From Chitinophaga eiseniae (GTDB lineage: Bacteria; Bacteroidota; Bacteroidia; Chitinophagales; Chitinophagaceae), in NCBI RefSeq assembly GCF_900167135.1, contig NZ_FUWZ01000002.1:372001-436000 (forward strand): a stretch of DNA of 64,000 bases. The letters are read 5' to 3'. Within the stretch, counting starts at the first letter, position 1. Every line of letters starts with the position of its first letter. Under the pieces are notes generated by a model. The model was not told the DNA's origin, made no database searches, and worked only from the letters and a program-made list of their open reading frames with translations. The translations under genes and the position numbers were made by a program. This document shows, in pieces, positions 16,232 to 25,220 of this stretch.

Positions 16232-17647
16232 TTAAAATGCCTTGCTTACCAGATCCAGCATCGGCTGCGGATAAACACCCAATACGAAGATGATGATCAC
16301 TACCAGGCTCAGTGCTACCGTTTCACCGGGTTGCAGGTCTGTAGTGGTATCTGTCAGGGTATTGCCTTCACCGAAAATCACTTTCTGAATCATGTTCAAC
16401 GTATAAACTGCCGCGAGGATGATACCCAGTCCGGCGAAAGCCATGAACCAGTGATTATACTGGAACAGGCCGCTGAACATCAGGAACTCACCGATAAAGC
16501 CGTTGGTAAGCGGTAAACCGATGTTCGCCAGGCTGATGATCACGAGGAAGATAGCCATCCGGGGCGCCTTGCGGGCCATACCACCCAGCTGGTCCATATT
16601 CTTGATGCCCAGGCGGTTCTGTATCACTTCCACGATGATCCACAAGCCGATAATGTTGATACCGTGGTTGAACATCTGGAGTAATACCCCCTGGGTCCCT
16701 TGTTCATTATGCGCAAAAATAGCGGCGCTCATCAGGCCGATGTGTGCAATGGAAGAATAAGCGATCAGTCGTTTCAGATCACTCTGTACCATGGCAATGC
16801 AGGAAGCGTAGATGATACCGATGATAGACAGCACGATGGCCACATCGGTCCACATGGAGGCGCCTTCCGGCAGCACCGGTACCAGCCAGCGCAGTACGCC
16901 GAACAGGCCCATTTTCACCATCACCCCGGAAAGGATCATGGTCACCGGTGTAGGCGATTGTTCGTAAGTGTCCGGCTGCCAGGTATGGAACGGGAACACC
17001 GGCATCTTGATGGCGAAAGCCACGAAGAACAGCCAGAACAGCCATTTCTGGTCACCCATGCTCAGCTGCAGGCTGGTGAAGGATGTCCAGCTAAAGGAAT
17101 GGTCCGGTGTCTGGAAATACAGGTAGATGATACCTACCAGCATTAACAGGGAACCGAGAAAGGTATAAACGAAGAACTTAAACGTAACGGGTATACGTTT
17201 TTCGCCGCCCCACATGGAACAGAGAAAATATACCGGTATCAGCGCCAGTTCCCAGAATACATAAAACTGCAGGGCGTCGAAGGCGGTAAAAACACCTACC
17301 AGGCCTGCCTGAGAGAGCAACATCAGTCCGTAAAAGCTGTTAGGCCTTTCGATGTCGCGGTTATAAATGGTGATGAAAACCAGCAGGAAGGCGATCGCTG
17401 TCAATAAACACAGCATCGTGCCCATACCATCCAGGCCCACCCTGAACTGGCTGCCCAGCTGTGGTATCCAGTTGGTAACAAAAGAAAGTTTCTTCGGATC
17501 GGCCTGCAGTGTGCATACGGTTCCGATGGCTGTGGCTACCGACGCCAGGGATGCAATCATGCCCAGCACCTTTGGCCCGGACCCCTTCAGGCCGAATGCG
17601 ATCAGGCCCGCTATGAAAGGAATCAGTATTAATAAAACTGTCAACAT
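16232..17647 (-). CDS. nuoM: NADH-quinone oxidoreductase subunit M
   Basis: A 471-residue antiporter-like subunit of the complex I membrane arm. Diagnostic blocks are FYVFWELALIPVYFL with the conserved Glu of helix 5, FPFHTWQPDTYEQSPTPV, and LKRLIAYSSIAHIGLMSA in the discontinuous helix 7 region. It has about 14 predicted helices and a normal length. The gap from nuoL is 33 bp. Confidence 0.97.
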   Translation of the reverse strand: MLTVLLILIPFIAGLIAFGLKGSGPKVLGMIASLASVATAIGTVCTLQADPKKLSFVTNWIPQLGSQFRVGLDGMGTMLCLLTAIAFLLVFITIYNRDIERPNSFYGLMLLSQAGLVGVFTAFDALQFYVFWELALIPVYFLCSMWGGEKRIPVTFKFFVYTFLGSLLMLVGIIYLYFQTPDHSFSWTSFTSLQLSMGDQKWLFWLFFVAFAIKMPVFPFHTWQPDTYEQSPTPVTMILSGVMVKMGLFGVLRWLVPVLPEGASMWTDVAIVLSIIGIIYASCIAMVQSDLKRLIAYSSIAHIGLMSAAIFAHNEQGTQGVLLQMFNHGINIIGLWIIVEVIQNRLGIKNMDQLGGMARKAPRMAIFLVIISLANIGLPLTNGFIGEFLMFSGLFQYNHWFMAFAGLGIILAAVYTLNMIQKVIFGEGNTLTDTTTDLQPGETVALSLVVIIIFVLGVYPQPMLDLVSKAF

Positions 17648-17680
17648 AATTTATCTGCGCTTGTAACTTCCGCTATTGGT

Positions 17681-19576
17681 TTATAATAAGAATCCGATCA
17701 CAAATAATACGATCATACCGATCACCATGGCAAAAATGTAGAACCCTACCTGACCGCTCTGGATAAGGCGGATCTGCTGGCTGCTCCACTGAACGCTGCG
17801 GCCAACACCATTTACCAGTTTATCGATACCTGCTTTTTCAACAGTGTCACGGAAGAAACGGGAAAGCTCCTGCAACGGTTTTACGATAATAGCATCATAC
17901 AGCTCATCGATGTACCATTTGTTCTCCAGCACTTTCGCCAGACCCGCATTCTCTTTGCCGGTATCTTCATATGCCGCGAATTTCTGACGGGCAATCAGGA
18001 TAAAGACAATCACCAGTACGCTGCTCAGGCCCATCAGCATCCATTCTGTGCCGTGAGACAGATGATGTTCTGTCACAAAAGGCGCAGAAGGAGCAAACAC
18101 TGGTGACAGGTATTCTGCCAGCAGGTTTTTACCAAATACTTCCGGCAGGCCCACATAACCGCCGAACACAGACAGCACCGCCAGGATGATCAGCGGGATA
18201 GTGATCGGGGAAGGGCTCTCGTGCAGGTGGTGTTCCTGTTCGTGGGTACCACGGAACTTTCCGGAGAAAGTGATGTAGTACAGGCGGAACATATAGAAAG
18301 CGGTCATCAGCGCGCCAATCAGTCCCAGTGCATACAGTACCGGATTGTGGGCATAAGCGCTGGCCAGGATTTCATCTTTGGAGAAAAAACCGGATAAACC
18401 AGGGATACCGGCAATGGCCAGGCATCCTACGAGGAATGTCCAGTTGGTGGCAGGCATGTATTTTTTCAGCCCGCCCATTTTACGGATATCCTGCTCACCG
18501 CCCATCGCGTGGATCACGGAGCCGGAACCGAGGAACAGCAGCGCTTTAAAGAAAGCGTGCGTCATCACGTGGAAAACGGCGGCGGAGTAAGCGCCAACGC
18601 CCAGCGCGAGGAACATATATCCCAGCTGGCTCACGGTGGAGTAAGCCAGTACTTTTTTAATATCGTTTTGTTTCAGTGCAATAGAAGCGGCAAACAGGGC
18701 GGTAGCAACACCGATCACCGCTACCACCATCTGGATGGACGGGGACAACGTATAAATCACGTTGCTGCGGGCGATCATATAGATACCGGCGGTCACCATC
18801 GTCGCCGCGTGGATCAGGGCAGATACCGGGGTGGGACCGGCCATCGCGTCGGGCAGCCAGGTGTACAGGGGTATCTGTGCAGATTTACCCATGGCGCCAA
18901 CAAACAGCAGCATGGCAATAGCCGCCAGCGTGGGGTTGTTCATGCCCAGCGGCGCCGCCTTGGCAAATACATCGGGGAAAGTAACCGTACCAAACTGCAT
19001 GATCATGAAGAAGATACCGAGCAGGAAACCCAGGTCCCCGATACGGTTCATCACGAATGCTTTCTTGGCGGCATTATTATAACTGGTGTTTTTAAACCAG
19101 AATCCGATCAGCAGGTAAGAACAGAGACCAACGCCTTCCCATCCGATGAACATCATCACATAGTTAGCGCCGAGCACCAGTATCAGCATGGAAAATACGA
19201 AGAGGTTGAGGTAAGCGAAGTATCTCGCAAAACTCTCATCGCTTTCGTCATGCATGTAAGAAGTGGAGTAAATGTGGATGAGGGTGCCCACACCGGTGAT
19301 AATCAGAAGGAACAACGCACTCAGTTGATCTACCTGGAATGCGAAAGGAATATGCAGGCTGCCAACGGAAATGAAGTTAAACAGGTGAACCACCTGCGCC
19401 TGAAATCCCGGGGCTTTTACTTCAAAAAATGCTAATAAGCTCACCACAAAGGAAGCCAGTACAGTACCGCTTCCGATAAATCCTACCAGGGACTTGGATA
19501 AAAATCTGCGTCCCAAACCATTCACCAGGAACCCTAATAATGGTAAAAATGGTACCAGCCAAACTAGTTTAATCAT
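17681..19576 (-). CDS. nuoL: NADH-quinone oxidoreductase subunit L
   Basis: A 631-residue distal membrane subunit of complex I. Motifs include VMMFIGWEGVGLCSYLLIGF (conserved Glu), PLYTWLPDAMAGPTPVSALI, HAATMVTAGIYMIAR and KKVLAYSTVSQLGYMFLALG. The C-terminus carries the long amphipathic lateral helix (about 550-600, NKWYIDELYDAIIVKPLQEL) and a last anchoring helix. Length is typical. The gap from nuoK contains an 11-bp AT-rich hairpin. Confidence 0.97.
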   Translation of the reverse strand: MIKLVWLVPFLPLLGFLVNGLGRRFLSKSLVGFIGSGTVLASFVVSLLAFFEVKAPGFQAQVVHLFNFISVGSLHIPFAFQVDQLSALFLLIITGVGTLIHIYSTSYMHDESDESFARYFAYLNLFVFSMLILVLGANYVMMFIGWEGVGLCSYLLIGFWFKNTSYNNAAKKAFVMNRIGDLGFLLGIFFMIMQFGTVTFPDVFAKAAPLGMNNPTLAAIAMLLFVGAMGKSAQIPLYTWLPDAMAGPTPVSALIHAATMVTAGIYMIARSNVIYTLSPSIQMVVAVIGVATALFAASIALKQNDIKKVLAYSTVSQLGYMFLALGVGAYSAAVFHVMTHAFFKALLFLGSGSVIHAMGGEQDIRKMGGLKKYMPATNWTFLVGCLAIAGIPGLSGFFSKDEILASAYAHNPVLYALGLIGALMTAFYMFRLYYITFSGKFRGTHEQEHHLHESPSPITIPLIILAVLSVFGGYVGLPEVFGKNLLAEYLSPVFAPSAPFVTEHHLSHGTEWMLMGLSSVLVIVFILIARQKFAAYEDTGKENAGLAKVLENKWYIDELYDAIIVKPLQELSRFFRDTVEKAGIDKLVNGVGRSVQWSSQQIRLIQSGQVGFYIFAMVIGMIVLFVIGFLL

Positions 19577-19604
19577 TTATCAATTCTATTTACGACGTCG
19601 AAAC

Positions 19605-19636
19605 AATTAATAATTAAAGAGGATGAATTATTAATT
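19605..19636. repeat. AT-rich hairpin at the nuoK-nuoL junction
   Basis: AATTAATAATT (19605-19615) and its complement AATTATTAATT (19626-19636) form a perfect 11-bp stem around a 10-nt loop containing AGAGGAT. The right arm overlaps the nuoK stop region. Role unknown; probably mRNA structure inside the operon. Confidence 0.6.
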
Positions 19637-19948
19637 TTTCAGCCTGTTAAGAATGTTTATATCTACCGAGTGTGTATTTCTGTAGACCATTGTAATGATA
19701 GCCAGGCCCACCGCTACTTCCGCAGCAGCCACCACCATAATAAAGAATACAAACAATTGCGCTGATCCCGCATCCACTTTTCCGGCATCCGCCCACATTT
19801 TGGAAAATGCTACCAGCAGCAGGTTGACGGCGTTCAGCATCAGCTCTATGCACATAAAAATGATGATGGCGTTACGGCGCATCAGCACCCCCATCACACC
19901 AATGCAGAACAGGGCGATACTCAGGAATATGTAATATTGAACAGGCAT
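19631..19948 (-). CDS. nuoK: NADH-quinone oxidoreductase subunit K
   Basis: A 105-residue, three-helix membrane subunit of complex I. The two buried glutamates known to be important for coupling are present: E35 in [18 protein letters not shown] and E77 in [14 protein letters not shown]. Length is normal. It lies 44 bp downstream of nuoJ; the gap contains an AATTACG repeat. Confidence 0.96.
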   Translation of the reverse strand: MPVQYYIFLSIALFCIGVMGVLMRRNAIIIFMCIELMLNAVNLLLVAFSKMWADAGKVDAGSAQLFVFFIMVVAAAEVAVGLAIITMVYRNTHSVDINILNRLKN

Positions 19949-19954
19949 AAAAAT

Positions 19955-19972
19955 GAATTACGAATTACGAAT
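19955..19972. repeat. Short AATTACG tandem repeat between nuoJ and nuoK
   Basis: Two tandem copies of the 7-mer AATTACG plus flanking GAAT-type bases. The same unit occurs three times in the nuoG-nuoH gap at 22154-22177 and once near 52582. Confidence 0.7.
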
Positions 19973-19992
19973 GACGGATAAAATCCGTCTGT

Positions 19993-20493
19993 TTAGTCTT
20001 TTTTACCGATAACAACGGCACCTACCATCGCGCTGAGGAACAGGATACTGCTCACTTCAAACGGCACCACATATTGCGTGAATAACATCTGGCCCAGATT
20101 TTTGATCAGCCCGATCTCATTGGCTTCTGTACCTATCGCCGGCATGCTGGCGTCGCGCAGGGCAGCCACCAGTACCACCAGCAAAGCGCCGCCGCTGATT
20201 GCGCCGGCATATTTCAGCCAGTTGCGCTTCTGGGGCTCCAGCTCCGCGTTCAGGTTCATCAGCATCATCACATAAAGGAACAATACCATGATAGCGCCGG
20301 CATATACGATGATATGCACTACCGCCAGGAACTGGGCGTTCAGCATAATGTAATGACCTGCAATGGTAAAGAAGGTTACGATCAGACACAATACGCTCGT
20401 CACGGGATTCTTACTCAATACCACACCCAGCGCCGACACCAGGGCGATGACTGAAAGCACCATGAAAATTATTTGTTGTATACTCATTCCCAT
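19993..20493 (-). CDS. nuoJ: NADH-quinone oxidoreductase subunit J
   Basis: A 166-residue five-helix membrane subunit of complex I. The conserved helix 3 region AVVHIIVYAGAIMVLFLYVMM, which contains the pi-bulge in solved structures, is clear. A second ATG two codons downstream (20487) is an alternative start. It lies 49 bp after nuoI. Confidence 0.95.
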   Translation of the reverse strand: MGMSIQQIIFMVLSVIALVSALGVVLSKNPVTSVLCLIVTFFTIAGHYIMLNAQFLAVVHIIVYAGAIMVLFLYVMMLMNLNAELEPQKRNWLKYAGAISGGALLVVLVAALRDASMPAIGTEANEIGLIKNLGQMLFTQYVVPFEVSSILFLSAMVGAVVIGKKD

Positions 20494-20542
20494 CTCTGCT
20501 ATGTTTGACTATGTATTTTTAGCTAATGCGTACTGTGAATAA

Positions 20543-21049
20543 TTATTTGGACGATTGTTTCGGATCAGGGATCAGCAGGTCCGGTTTGCCATAGATGAAG
20601 CCTTTACGCTGATAGTTAGACGGCGCGAAGGTTTCAGACATGTAGATCGCATCTTTGGGGCAAGCTTCTTCGCAGAACCCGCAGAAAATACAACGCAGCA
20701 TGTTGATCTCATACCGGGCAGCATATTTCTCTTCACGGTACAGATGCTCCTCTCCGGGTTTCCTTTCTGCCGCCTCCATGGTGATGGCTTCTGCAGGGCA
20801 GGCCACCGCGCACAGACCACAGGCAGTACATCTTTCACGGCCTTCCTCGTCCCGGTTCAATACGTGTAATCCACGGAACACCGGGCTGAATTGACGGCGC
20901 TGCTCAGGGAAGCTGACAGTAGCTTTCCGTTTGAAGATATGTTTGAAGGTGATGCCCATGCCTTTGGCGATGGCAGGAACATACATCTTTTCCAGGAAGG
21001 TTAATGGACTGCGGTCCACCGGTTTGGCCCTGTTTGTTAATGCTTGCAT
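20543..21049 (-). CDS. nuoI: NADH-quinone oxidoreductase subunit I, 8Fe ferredoxin-like
   Basis: A 168-residue peripheral subunit carrying clusters N6a and N6b, which pass electrons to N2 in NuoB. The two motifs CTACGLCAVACP and CIFCGFCEEACP are complete. The start is the ATG at 21049 (MQALTNRAKPV); an upstream frame from 21133 would overlap nuoH and has no family similarity. The N-terminal amphipathic region (LEKMYVPAIAKGMGITFKHIF) anchors it to the membrane arm. Confidence 0.96.
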   Translation of the reverse strand: MQALTNRAKPVDRSPLTFLEKMYVPAIAKGMGITFKHIFKRKATVSFPEQRRQFSPVFRGLHVLNRDEEGRERCTACGLCAVACPAEAITMEAAERKPGEEHLYREEKYAARYEINMLRCIFCGFCEEACPKDAIYMSETFAPSNYQRKGFIYGKPDLLIPDPKQSSK

Positions 21050-21104
21050 AATAAATGCTTTATTTCGTCCACACCTGTGGTGTGTATAAATTATTTGATA
21101 AAAA

Positions 21105-22148
21105 TTAGTGTTGACGGAACAGTACAATTGCACCGGTAATCAGCATATTGGCCAATGCCAGCGGAATCATCACTCTCCAGCCCAGGCGCATCAGCTGATC
21201 ATAACGGAACCTCGGAACCGTCCACCGTACCCACATAAAGAAGAATATAAACACCAGTATCTTCACGAACAGCGCCAGGAAGCCCAGGATGGTGAGCAGG
21301 TTGGGGCTAACGCCCAGACTGTCCATACCCGGGAAAGCGTATCCGCCGAAGTACATGGTGGCCATCAGCGCAGAGCTGACAAACATATTGATATATTCCG
21401 CAAAAAGATAAAAGCCCAGTTTCATGGAAGAATATTCCAGGTGGTAACCGCCGTTCAGCTCGTTCTCTGCTTCCGGCAGGTCAAAAGGAGCGCGGTTGGT
21501 TTCAGCAAAAGCGGTCACCAGGAAGATAAAGAATCCCAGCGGCTGGTACACGACGTTCCAGTAGTCGTGGCGCTGTTGTTCCACGATCTCTTTCAGGCTC
21601 AGCGTGCCGGTGAGCATCAGCAATGCGATCAGCGCGAGGCCCATCGGCAGCTCATAGGAGATGATCTGGGAAGCGGCCCTTACGGATGCCAGCAGGGAGT
21701 ATTTGTTGTTGGAAGCCCAGCCTCCGATCATGATACCATATACGCCTACGCTCAATACCCCGAAGATGAACAGGATACCGATATTGACATCGGCCACCTG
21801 CAGGGACACGGTACGGCCGGCGATGGTCAGCGTATCGCCCCAGGGAATTACGGCGCTGGTCATACAAGCCACCAACATGGCGATAGACGGGCCGAGGATA
21901 AAGAGGAACCGGTTGGAGTTGGTAGGAATGATCTCTTCCTTGAAGAAGAGTTTACCACCATCGGCCAGCGGTTGCAGCAGGCCCATCGGGCCGGCGCGGT
22001 TCGGGCCAAGACGGTCCTGGATCCAGGCAGCCACCTTTCTTTCGCCCCAGGTAGAGTACATGGCCACTACGAGTGACAGCACCAATACTGCGGATATCAG
22101 CAGTATTTTTTCAAGAATAAAAAACCAGTCTATGCTTAATAACGTCAT
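21105..22148 (-). CDS. nuoH: NADH-quinone oxidoreductase subunit H
   Basis: A 347-residue membrane subunit that forms the quinone-binding channel with NuoB and NuoD. Signature blocks are ERKVAAWIQDRLGPNRAGPMGLLQPLADGGKL near the N-terminus, FAETNRAPFDLPEAENEL, and WVRWTVPRFRYDQLMRLGW near the C-terminus. Eight helices and normal length. It starts 36 bp after nuoG; the gap holds three AATTACG repeats. Confidence 0.97.
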   Translation of the reverse strand: MTLLSIDWFFILEKILLISAVLVLSLVVAMYSTWGERKVAAWIQDRLGPNRAGPMGLLQPLADGGKLFFKEEIIPTNSNRFLFILGPSIAMLVACMTSAVIPWGDTLTIAGRTVSLQVADVNIGILFIFGVLSVGVYGIMIGGWASNNKYSLLASVRAASQIISYELPMGLALIALLMLTGTLSLKEIVEQQRHDYWNVVYQPLGFFIFLVTAFAETNRAPFDLPEAENELNGGYHLEYSSMKLGFYLFAEYINMFVSSALMATMYFGGYAFPGMDSLGVSPNLLTILGFLALFVKILVFIFFFMWVRWTVPRFRYDQLMRLGWRVMIPLALANMLITGAIVLFRQH

Positions 22149-22153
22149 TTTCC

Positions 22154-22177
22154 AATTACGAATTACGAATTACGAAT
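22154..22177. repeat. AATTACG x3 tandem repeat between nuoG and nuoH
   Basis: Three head-to-tail copies of AATTACG followed by AAT fill most of the 36-bp gap. It is related to the two-copy repeat at 19955-19972. Confidence 0.8.
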
Positions 22178-22184
22178 ACGATGC

Positions 22185-23273
22185 TTACTTATTAAAATCG
22201 TCCGAATGGGCAGGACCGTCGATCCTGGAGAGATCAATTTCCGGCCGGTTCACCTCGCTTGTGGTGTGGATATCGAACAGCAGTTTAGGCTGTCTTCCGT
22301 CCAGTACTTCCACCAGCGGGTCTTTCGGTTTAACGGTATTCACGTAATGGCCCTGGGAAATAACACTGTGACGGTCTATTTTGCGGGGGCCTTCGATGAT
22401 CCAGTCTGATTTTTCTTTTTTATCGAAACGGCAGGTATCGCAGATAAAGTTTTCCACTTCGCCGTATTTGTCTTTACGGGCAGTAACGCGGAACACTTCA
22501 TCGCCACGCATCCACAGCACGGTTTTACCGCAGCATTTCGGGTCGTTGCAGTCACGGTGGGCGTCTACCGGTTTCAGGAACCATACGCGGTTTTTGAACC
22601 GGAAGGTTTTATCGGTGAGGGCGCCTACCGGGCAAACGTCGATCACGTTGCCGATAAAGTTATTGTCGAGGGACTGATGGATATAGGTGCTGATCTCAGA
22701 AGCGTCTCCACGGCCGAGTATGCCGTGTTCGCGTTTTTCTGTGAGCTGATCGGCTGTAAATACGCAGCGGTAGCAGAGGATGCAGCGGGTCATGTGCAGC
22801 TGTATCTTGTCGCCGATGTCGATTTTTTCGAAAGTTCTGCGTTTGAATTCGTAGCGGGTAGCTTCAGCGCCGTGTTCATAGCTCAGGTTCTGCAGGTCGC
22901 ATTCACCGGCCTGATCGCAAACGGGGCAATCGAGCGGGTGGTTGAGCAGCAGGAATTCCACCACGCCTTTACGGGCTTCCTGTACTTCCGGAGAAGTAAT
23001 GTTGGCCACTTCCATGCCGTCCATTACAGTGGTACGGCAGCTGGCCACCAGTTTAGGCATCGGGCGCGGGTCGGCCTCGGAGCCTTTGGTTACTTTCACC
23101 AGGCAGGTACGGCATTTACCACCGCTGCCCTGCAGCTTGGAGTAGTAGCACATAGCCGGCGGTACCACATCCCCTCCTATCGTCCGGGCCGCATTCAGTA
23201 TCGTAGTACCAGGTTCGACCTCCACGGAGATGTTATCGATCTTAACCTTGAATAATTTTTTTTCCTCCGCCAT
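22185..23273 (-). CDS. nuoG: NADH-quinone oxidoreductase subunit G, short form
   Basis: A 362-residue iron-sulphur subunit of the complex I peripheral arm. The N-terminal 2Fe-2S domain (AMCYYSKLQGSGGKCRTCL, N1b), the His/Cys N5 motif HPLDCPVCDQAGECDLQ, and the N4 cysteines CILCYRC with CPVGAL are all present. A remnant of the molybdopterin 4Fe-4S domain follows (CNDPKCCGK, RGDEVFRV, ICDTCRFD), and the protein ends about 65 residues later. NuoG from E. coli or Thermus is about 780-900 residues, so the large molybdopterin-type domain is absent. I recall short NuoG in other Bacteroidota, so this is probably native rather than a broken gene. A GxxExxY element separates it from nuoF. Confidence 0.94.
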   Translation of the reverse strand: MAEEKKLFKVKIDNISVEVEPGTTILNAARTIGGDVVPPAMCYYSKLQGSGGKCRTCLVKVTKGSEADPRPMPKLVASCRTTVMDGMEVANITSPEVQEARKGVVEFLLLNHPLDCPVCDQAGECDLQNLSYEHGAEATRYEFKRRTFEKIDIGDKIQLHMTRCILCYRCVFTADQLTEKREHGILGRGDASEISTYIHQSLDNNFIGNVIDVCPVGALTDKTFRFKNRVWFLKPVDAHRDCNDPKCCGKTVLWMRGDEVFRVTARKDKYGEVENFICDTCRFDKKEKSDWIIEGPRKIDRHSVISQGHYVNTVKPKDPLVEVLDGRQPKLLFDIHTTSEVNRPEIDLSRIDGPAHSDDFNK

Positions 23274-23288
23274 CTTGATATATTTTTT

Positions 23289-23787
23289 GCTCGCAAAGCT
23301 TTTTAAGAGAGCTAAGAAGCAAAGTTTAAGTTTTTTACAGTTTATTAACTATTCTGTGTATTCCTGTTTTTATTAATGTTACATTGAAATTGATCAATAA
23401 TCCCAGTTTAAATCCGGTCAACTTCAGATATGTCAATACTTGTTTGTAATGGACATCCTTTAGTTCCTCTATTGATTTTATTTCAACGATCACTTTGTTT
23501 TCGACTATCAGGTCCGCCCTAAATGCCTTTTCCAGCACTAAGCCATCATGAACCAGCTTTATATCCTCCTGTCTTGAAAAACATATCTTTCGTTTACCCA
23601 ATTCGAAACTCAGAAGTTCTTCATAAACCGACTCGTACAAACCGGGGCCAAATTTTACATGTATACTATAACATGCGTCCACAATCTCCCGGGAGATTTC
23701 ATTTTCTGTCAATGGATGAAATATTAGTGGGTTAACAATATCAGAAACAATCTTCGCGTCTTGGCTCTCTTATAATTCTCTGCGTGA
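23289..23787. mobile_element. Inverted-repeat element carrying a GxxExxY gene (copy A)
   Basis: An AT-rich block of about 499 bp fills the nuoF-nuoG gap. Its ends, 23289-23324 and the complement of 23752-23787, agree at 27 of 36 positions, with a 20-bp core AAGAGAGCTAAGAAGCAAAG matching at 17 of 20. The right end (reading TCACGCAGAG outward to inward) lies 1 bp after the nuoF stop. It shares its terminal sequence with copies at 44928-45102 and 59129-59318; against the latter 30 of 36 aligned bases agree. No target-site duplication was seen. That it is mobile is inference. Confidence 0.6.
23335..23712 (-). CDS. GxxExxY protein, PD-(D/E)XK nuclease superfamily
   Basis: A 125-residue protein with the naming motif G24-L-Y-E27-S-V-Y30 and an intact nuclease-type core: D67, E77-x-K79 (VIVEIKS), and Q91-x3-Y95 as in RecB-like nucleases. 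No biochemical role is established for the family to my knowledge. The only in-frame start is TTG at 23712; the frame runs upstream to a stop near 23770 and has family-like residues (FHPLTENE) just before the TTG, with an ATA where homologues might have ATG, so the start may be decayed or non-canonical. The coding DNA is clearly AT-rich (two 60-base lines counted 12 and 22 G+C). It sits inside the nuo operon, flanked by inverted repeats. Confidence 0.88.
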   Translation of the reverse strand: MTENEISREIVDACYSIHVKFGPGLYESVYEELLSFELGKRKICFSRQEDIKLVHDGLVLEKAFRADLIVENKVIVEIKSIEELKDVHYKQVLTYLKLTGFKLGLLINFNVTLIKTGIHRIVNKL

Positions 23788-23788
23788 A

Positions 23789-25153
23789 CTACACAGCGGC
23801 TGGTGCCGGTGCAGGCAACGGATCGGCGTAGTGGGCCAGGCCGAAATTGCGTGTCAGCGCTTCGTCCGGGTGTGTCACATGCCATTCGAACTCGTCGCGG
23901 AAGTGACGGATGGCAGCAGCCACAGGCCATGCGGCGGCGTCGCCGAGCGGGCAGATGGTATTGCCTTCAATTTTCCGCTGGATATCCCACAACAGGTCGA
24001 TATCACTCATTTTACCTTTTCCGTATTCGATGTTGTGCAGCACTTTTTTCATCCAGCCGGTACCTTCACGGCACGGGCTGCACTGGCCGCAGCTTTCGTG
24101 GTGGTAGAAACGGGCGAAGGTGAGGGTATTGCGCACAATACACTGGTCTTCGTCCATCACGATAAAACCACCGGAGCCCAGCATGGAGCCGGTAGCGAAA
24201 CCACCATCGTTGAGGCTTTCGTAGGTCATCATACGGGTTTCGCCCTTCGCTGTTTTCAGCAGCAGGTTGGCGGGCAGCACCGGTACGGAAGAACCGCCCG
24301 GGATACAGGCCTTCAGGCGTTTACCCCCTTTGATGCCTCCGCAGTATTCGTCAGAGTAAATAAATTCTTCTACAGAGATGTTCATTTCGATCTCGTAAAC
24401 GCCGGGTTTGTTGATGTTACCACAGGCGGAGATCAGTTTGGTGCCGGTGGATTTGCCGATACCGAATTTGATGTATTCATCGCCGCCGATATTAACGATG
24501 GGCACTACGGCAGCAATGGTCTCCACGTTGTTGACTACCGTAGGACATCCCCACAGCCCTTTTACAGCCGGGAATGGCGGTTTGATACGGGGGTTGCCGC
24601 GTTTACCTTCCAGCGATTCCAGCAGGGCTGTTTCCTCACCGCAGATATAGGCGCCGGCGCCGCGTTGTACAAATATTTCGAGATCGTAACCGGTACCCAG
24701 GATGTTTTTACCCAGCCAGCCTTTGTTTTTGGCTTCGGCGATGGCCTGTTCCAGGATGTCCGGTATCCAGGCGTATTCGCCGCGGATATAGATATAGGCT
24801 CTGTTAGCGCCCAGGGCGAAGCTGGAGATCAGCAGGCCTTCCACCAGCAGGTGAGGGATGAACTCCATCAGGTAGCGGTCTTTGAATGTGCCCGGTTCTG
24901 ATTCGTCCGCATTGCAAACGAGGTAACGCGGAACACCTTCCGGTTTGGCGATGAAGCTCCATTTCAGGCCGGTAGGGAAACCCGCGCCACCACGGCCTCT
25001 CAGGCCGCTCTTCTTTACTTCTTCCACTACAGCTTCGGGGCCCATGGATTTCAGGGCTTTCTCCGCCGCAGCATAACCGCCGTTAGCCCGGTAAGTGTCA
25101 TAATACCGGATACCTTCTATGTGTGCTTTGTCTAACAGTAATTTGCGTCCCAT
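23789..25153 (-). CDS. nuoF: NADH-quinone oxidoreductase subunit F
   Basis: A 454-residue peripheral subunit that binds NADH and FMN and holds cluster N3. Visible are SGLRGRGGAGFPTGLKW (nucleotide/FMN-binding glycine-rich loop), YLVCNADESEPGTFKDR, GAGAYICGEETALLESLEG, and the 4Fe-4S motif ESCGQCSPCREG with the later cysteine in NTICPLGD. The C-terminus ends in an Ala/Pro-rich tail. Its stop is followed within 2 bp by the repeat element that separates it from nuoG. Confidence 0.97.
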   Translation of the reverse strand: MGRKLLLDKAHIEGIRYYDTYRANGGYAAAEKALKSMGPEAVVEEVKKSGLRGRGGAGFPTGLKWSFIAKPEGVPRYLVCNADESEPGTFKDRYLMEFIPHLLVEGLLISSFALGANRAYIYIRGEYAWIPDILEQAIAEAKNKGWLGKNILGTGYDLEIFVQRGAGAYICGEETALLESLEGKRGNPRIKPPFPAVKGLWGCPTVVNNVETIAAVVPIVNIGGDEYIKFGIGKSTGTKLISACGNINKPGVYEIEMNISVEEFIYSDEYCGGIKGGKRLKACIPGGSSVPVLPANLLLKTAKGETRMMTYESLNDGGFATGSMLGSGGFIVMDEDQCIVRNTLTFARFYHHESCGQCSPCREGTGWMKKVLHNIEYGKGKMSDIDLLWDIQRKIEGNTICPLGDAAAWPVAAAIRHFRDEFEWHVTHPDEALTRNFGLAHYADPLPAPAPAAV

Positions 25154-25220
25154 TGTCTTCCTTATGGTTTAATGGTGATAGGTAAACCAGCACCATCAAC
25201 AGATTTGTATGATATATCTT

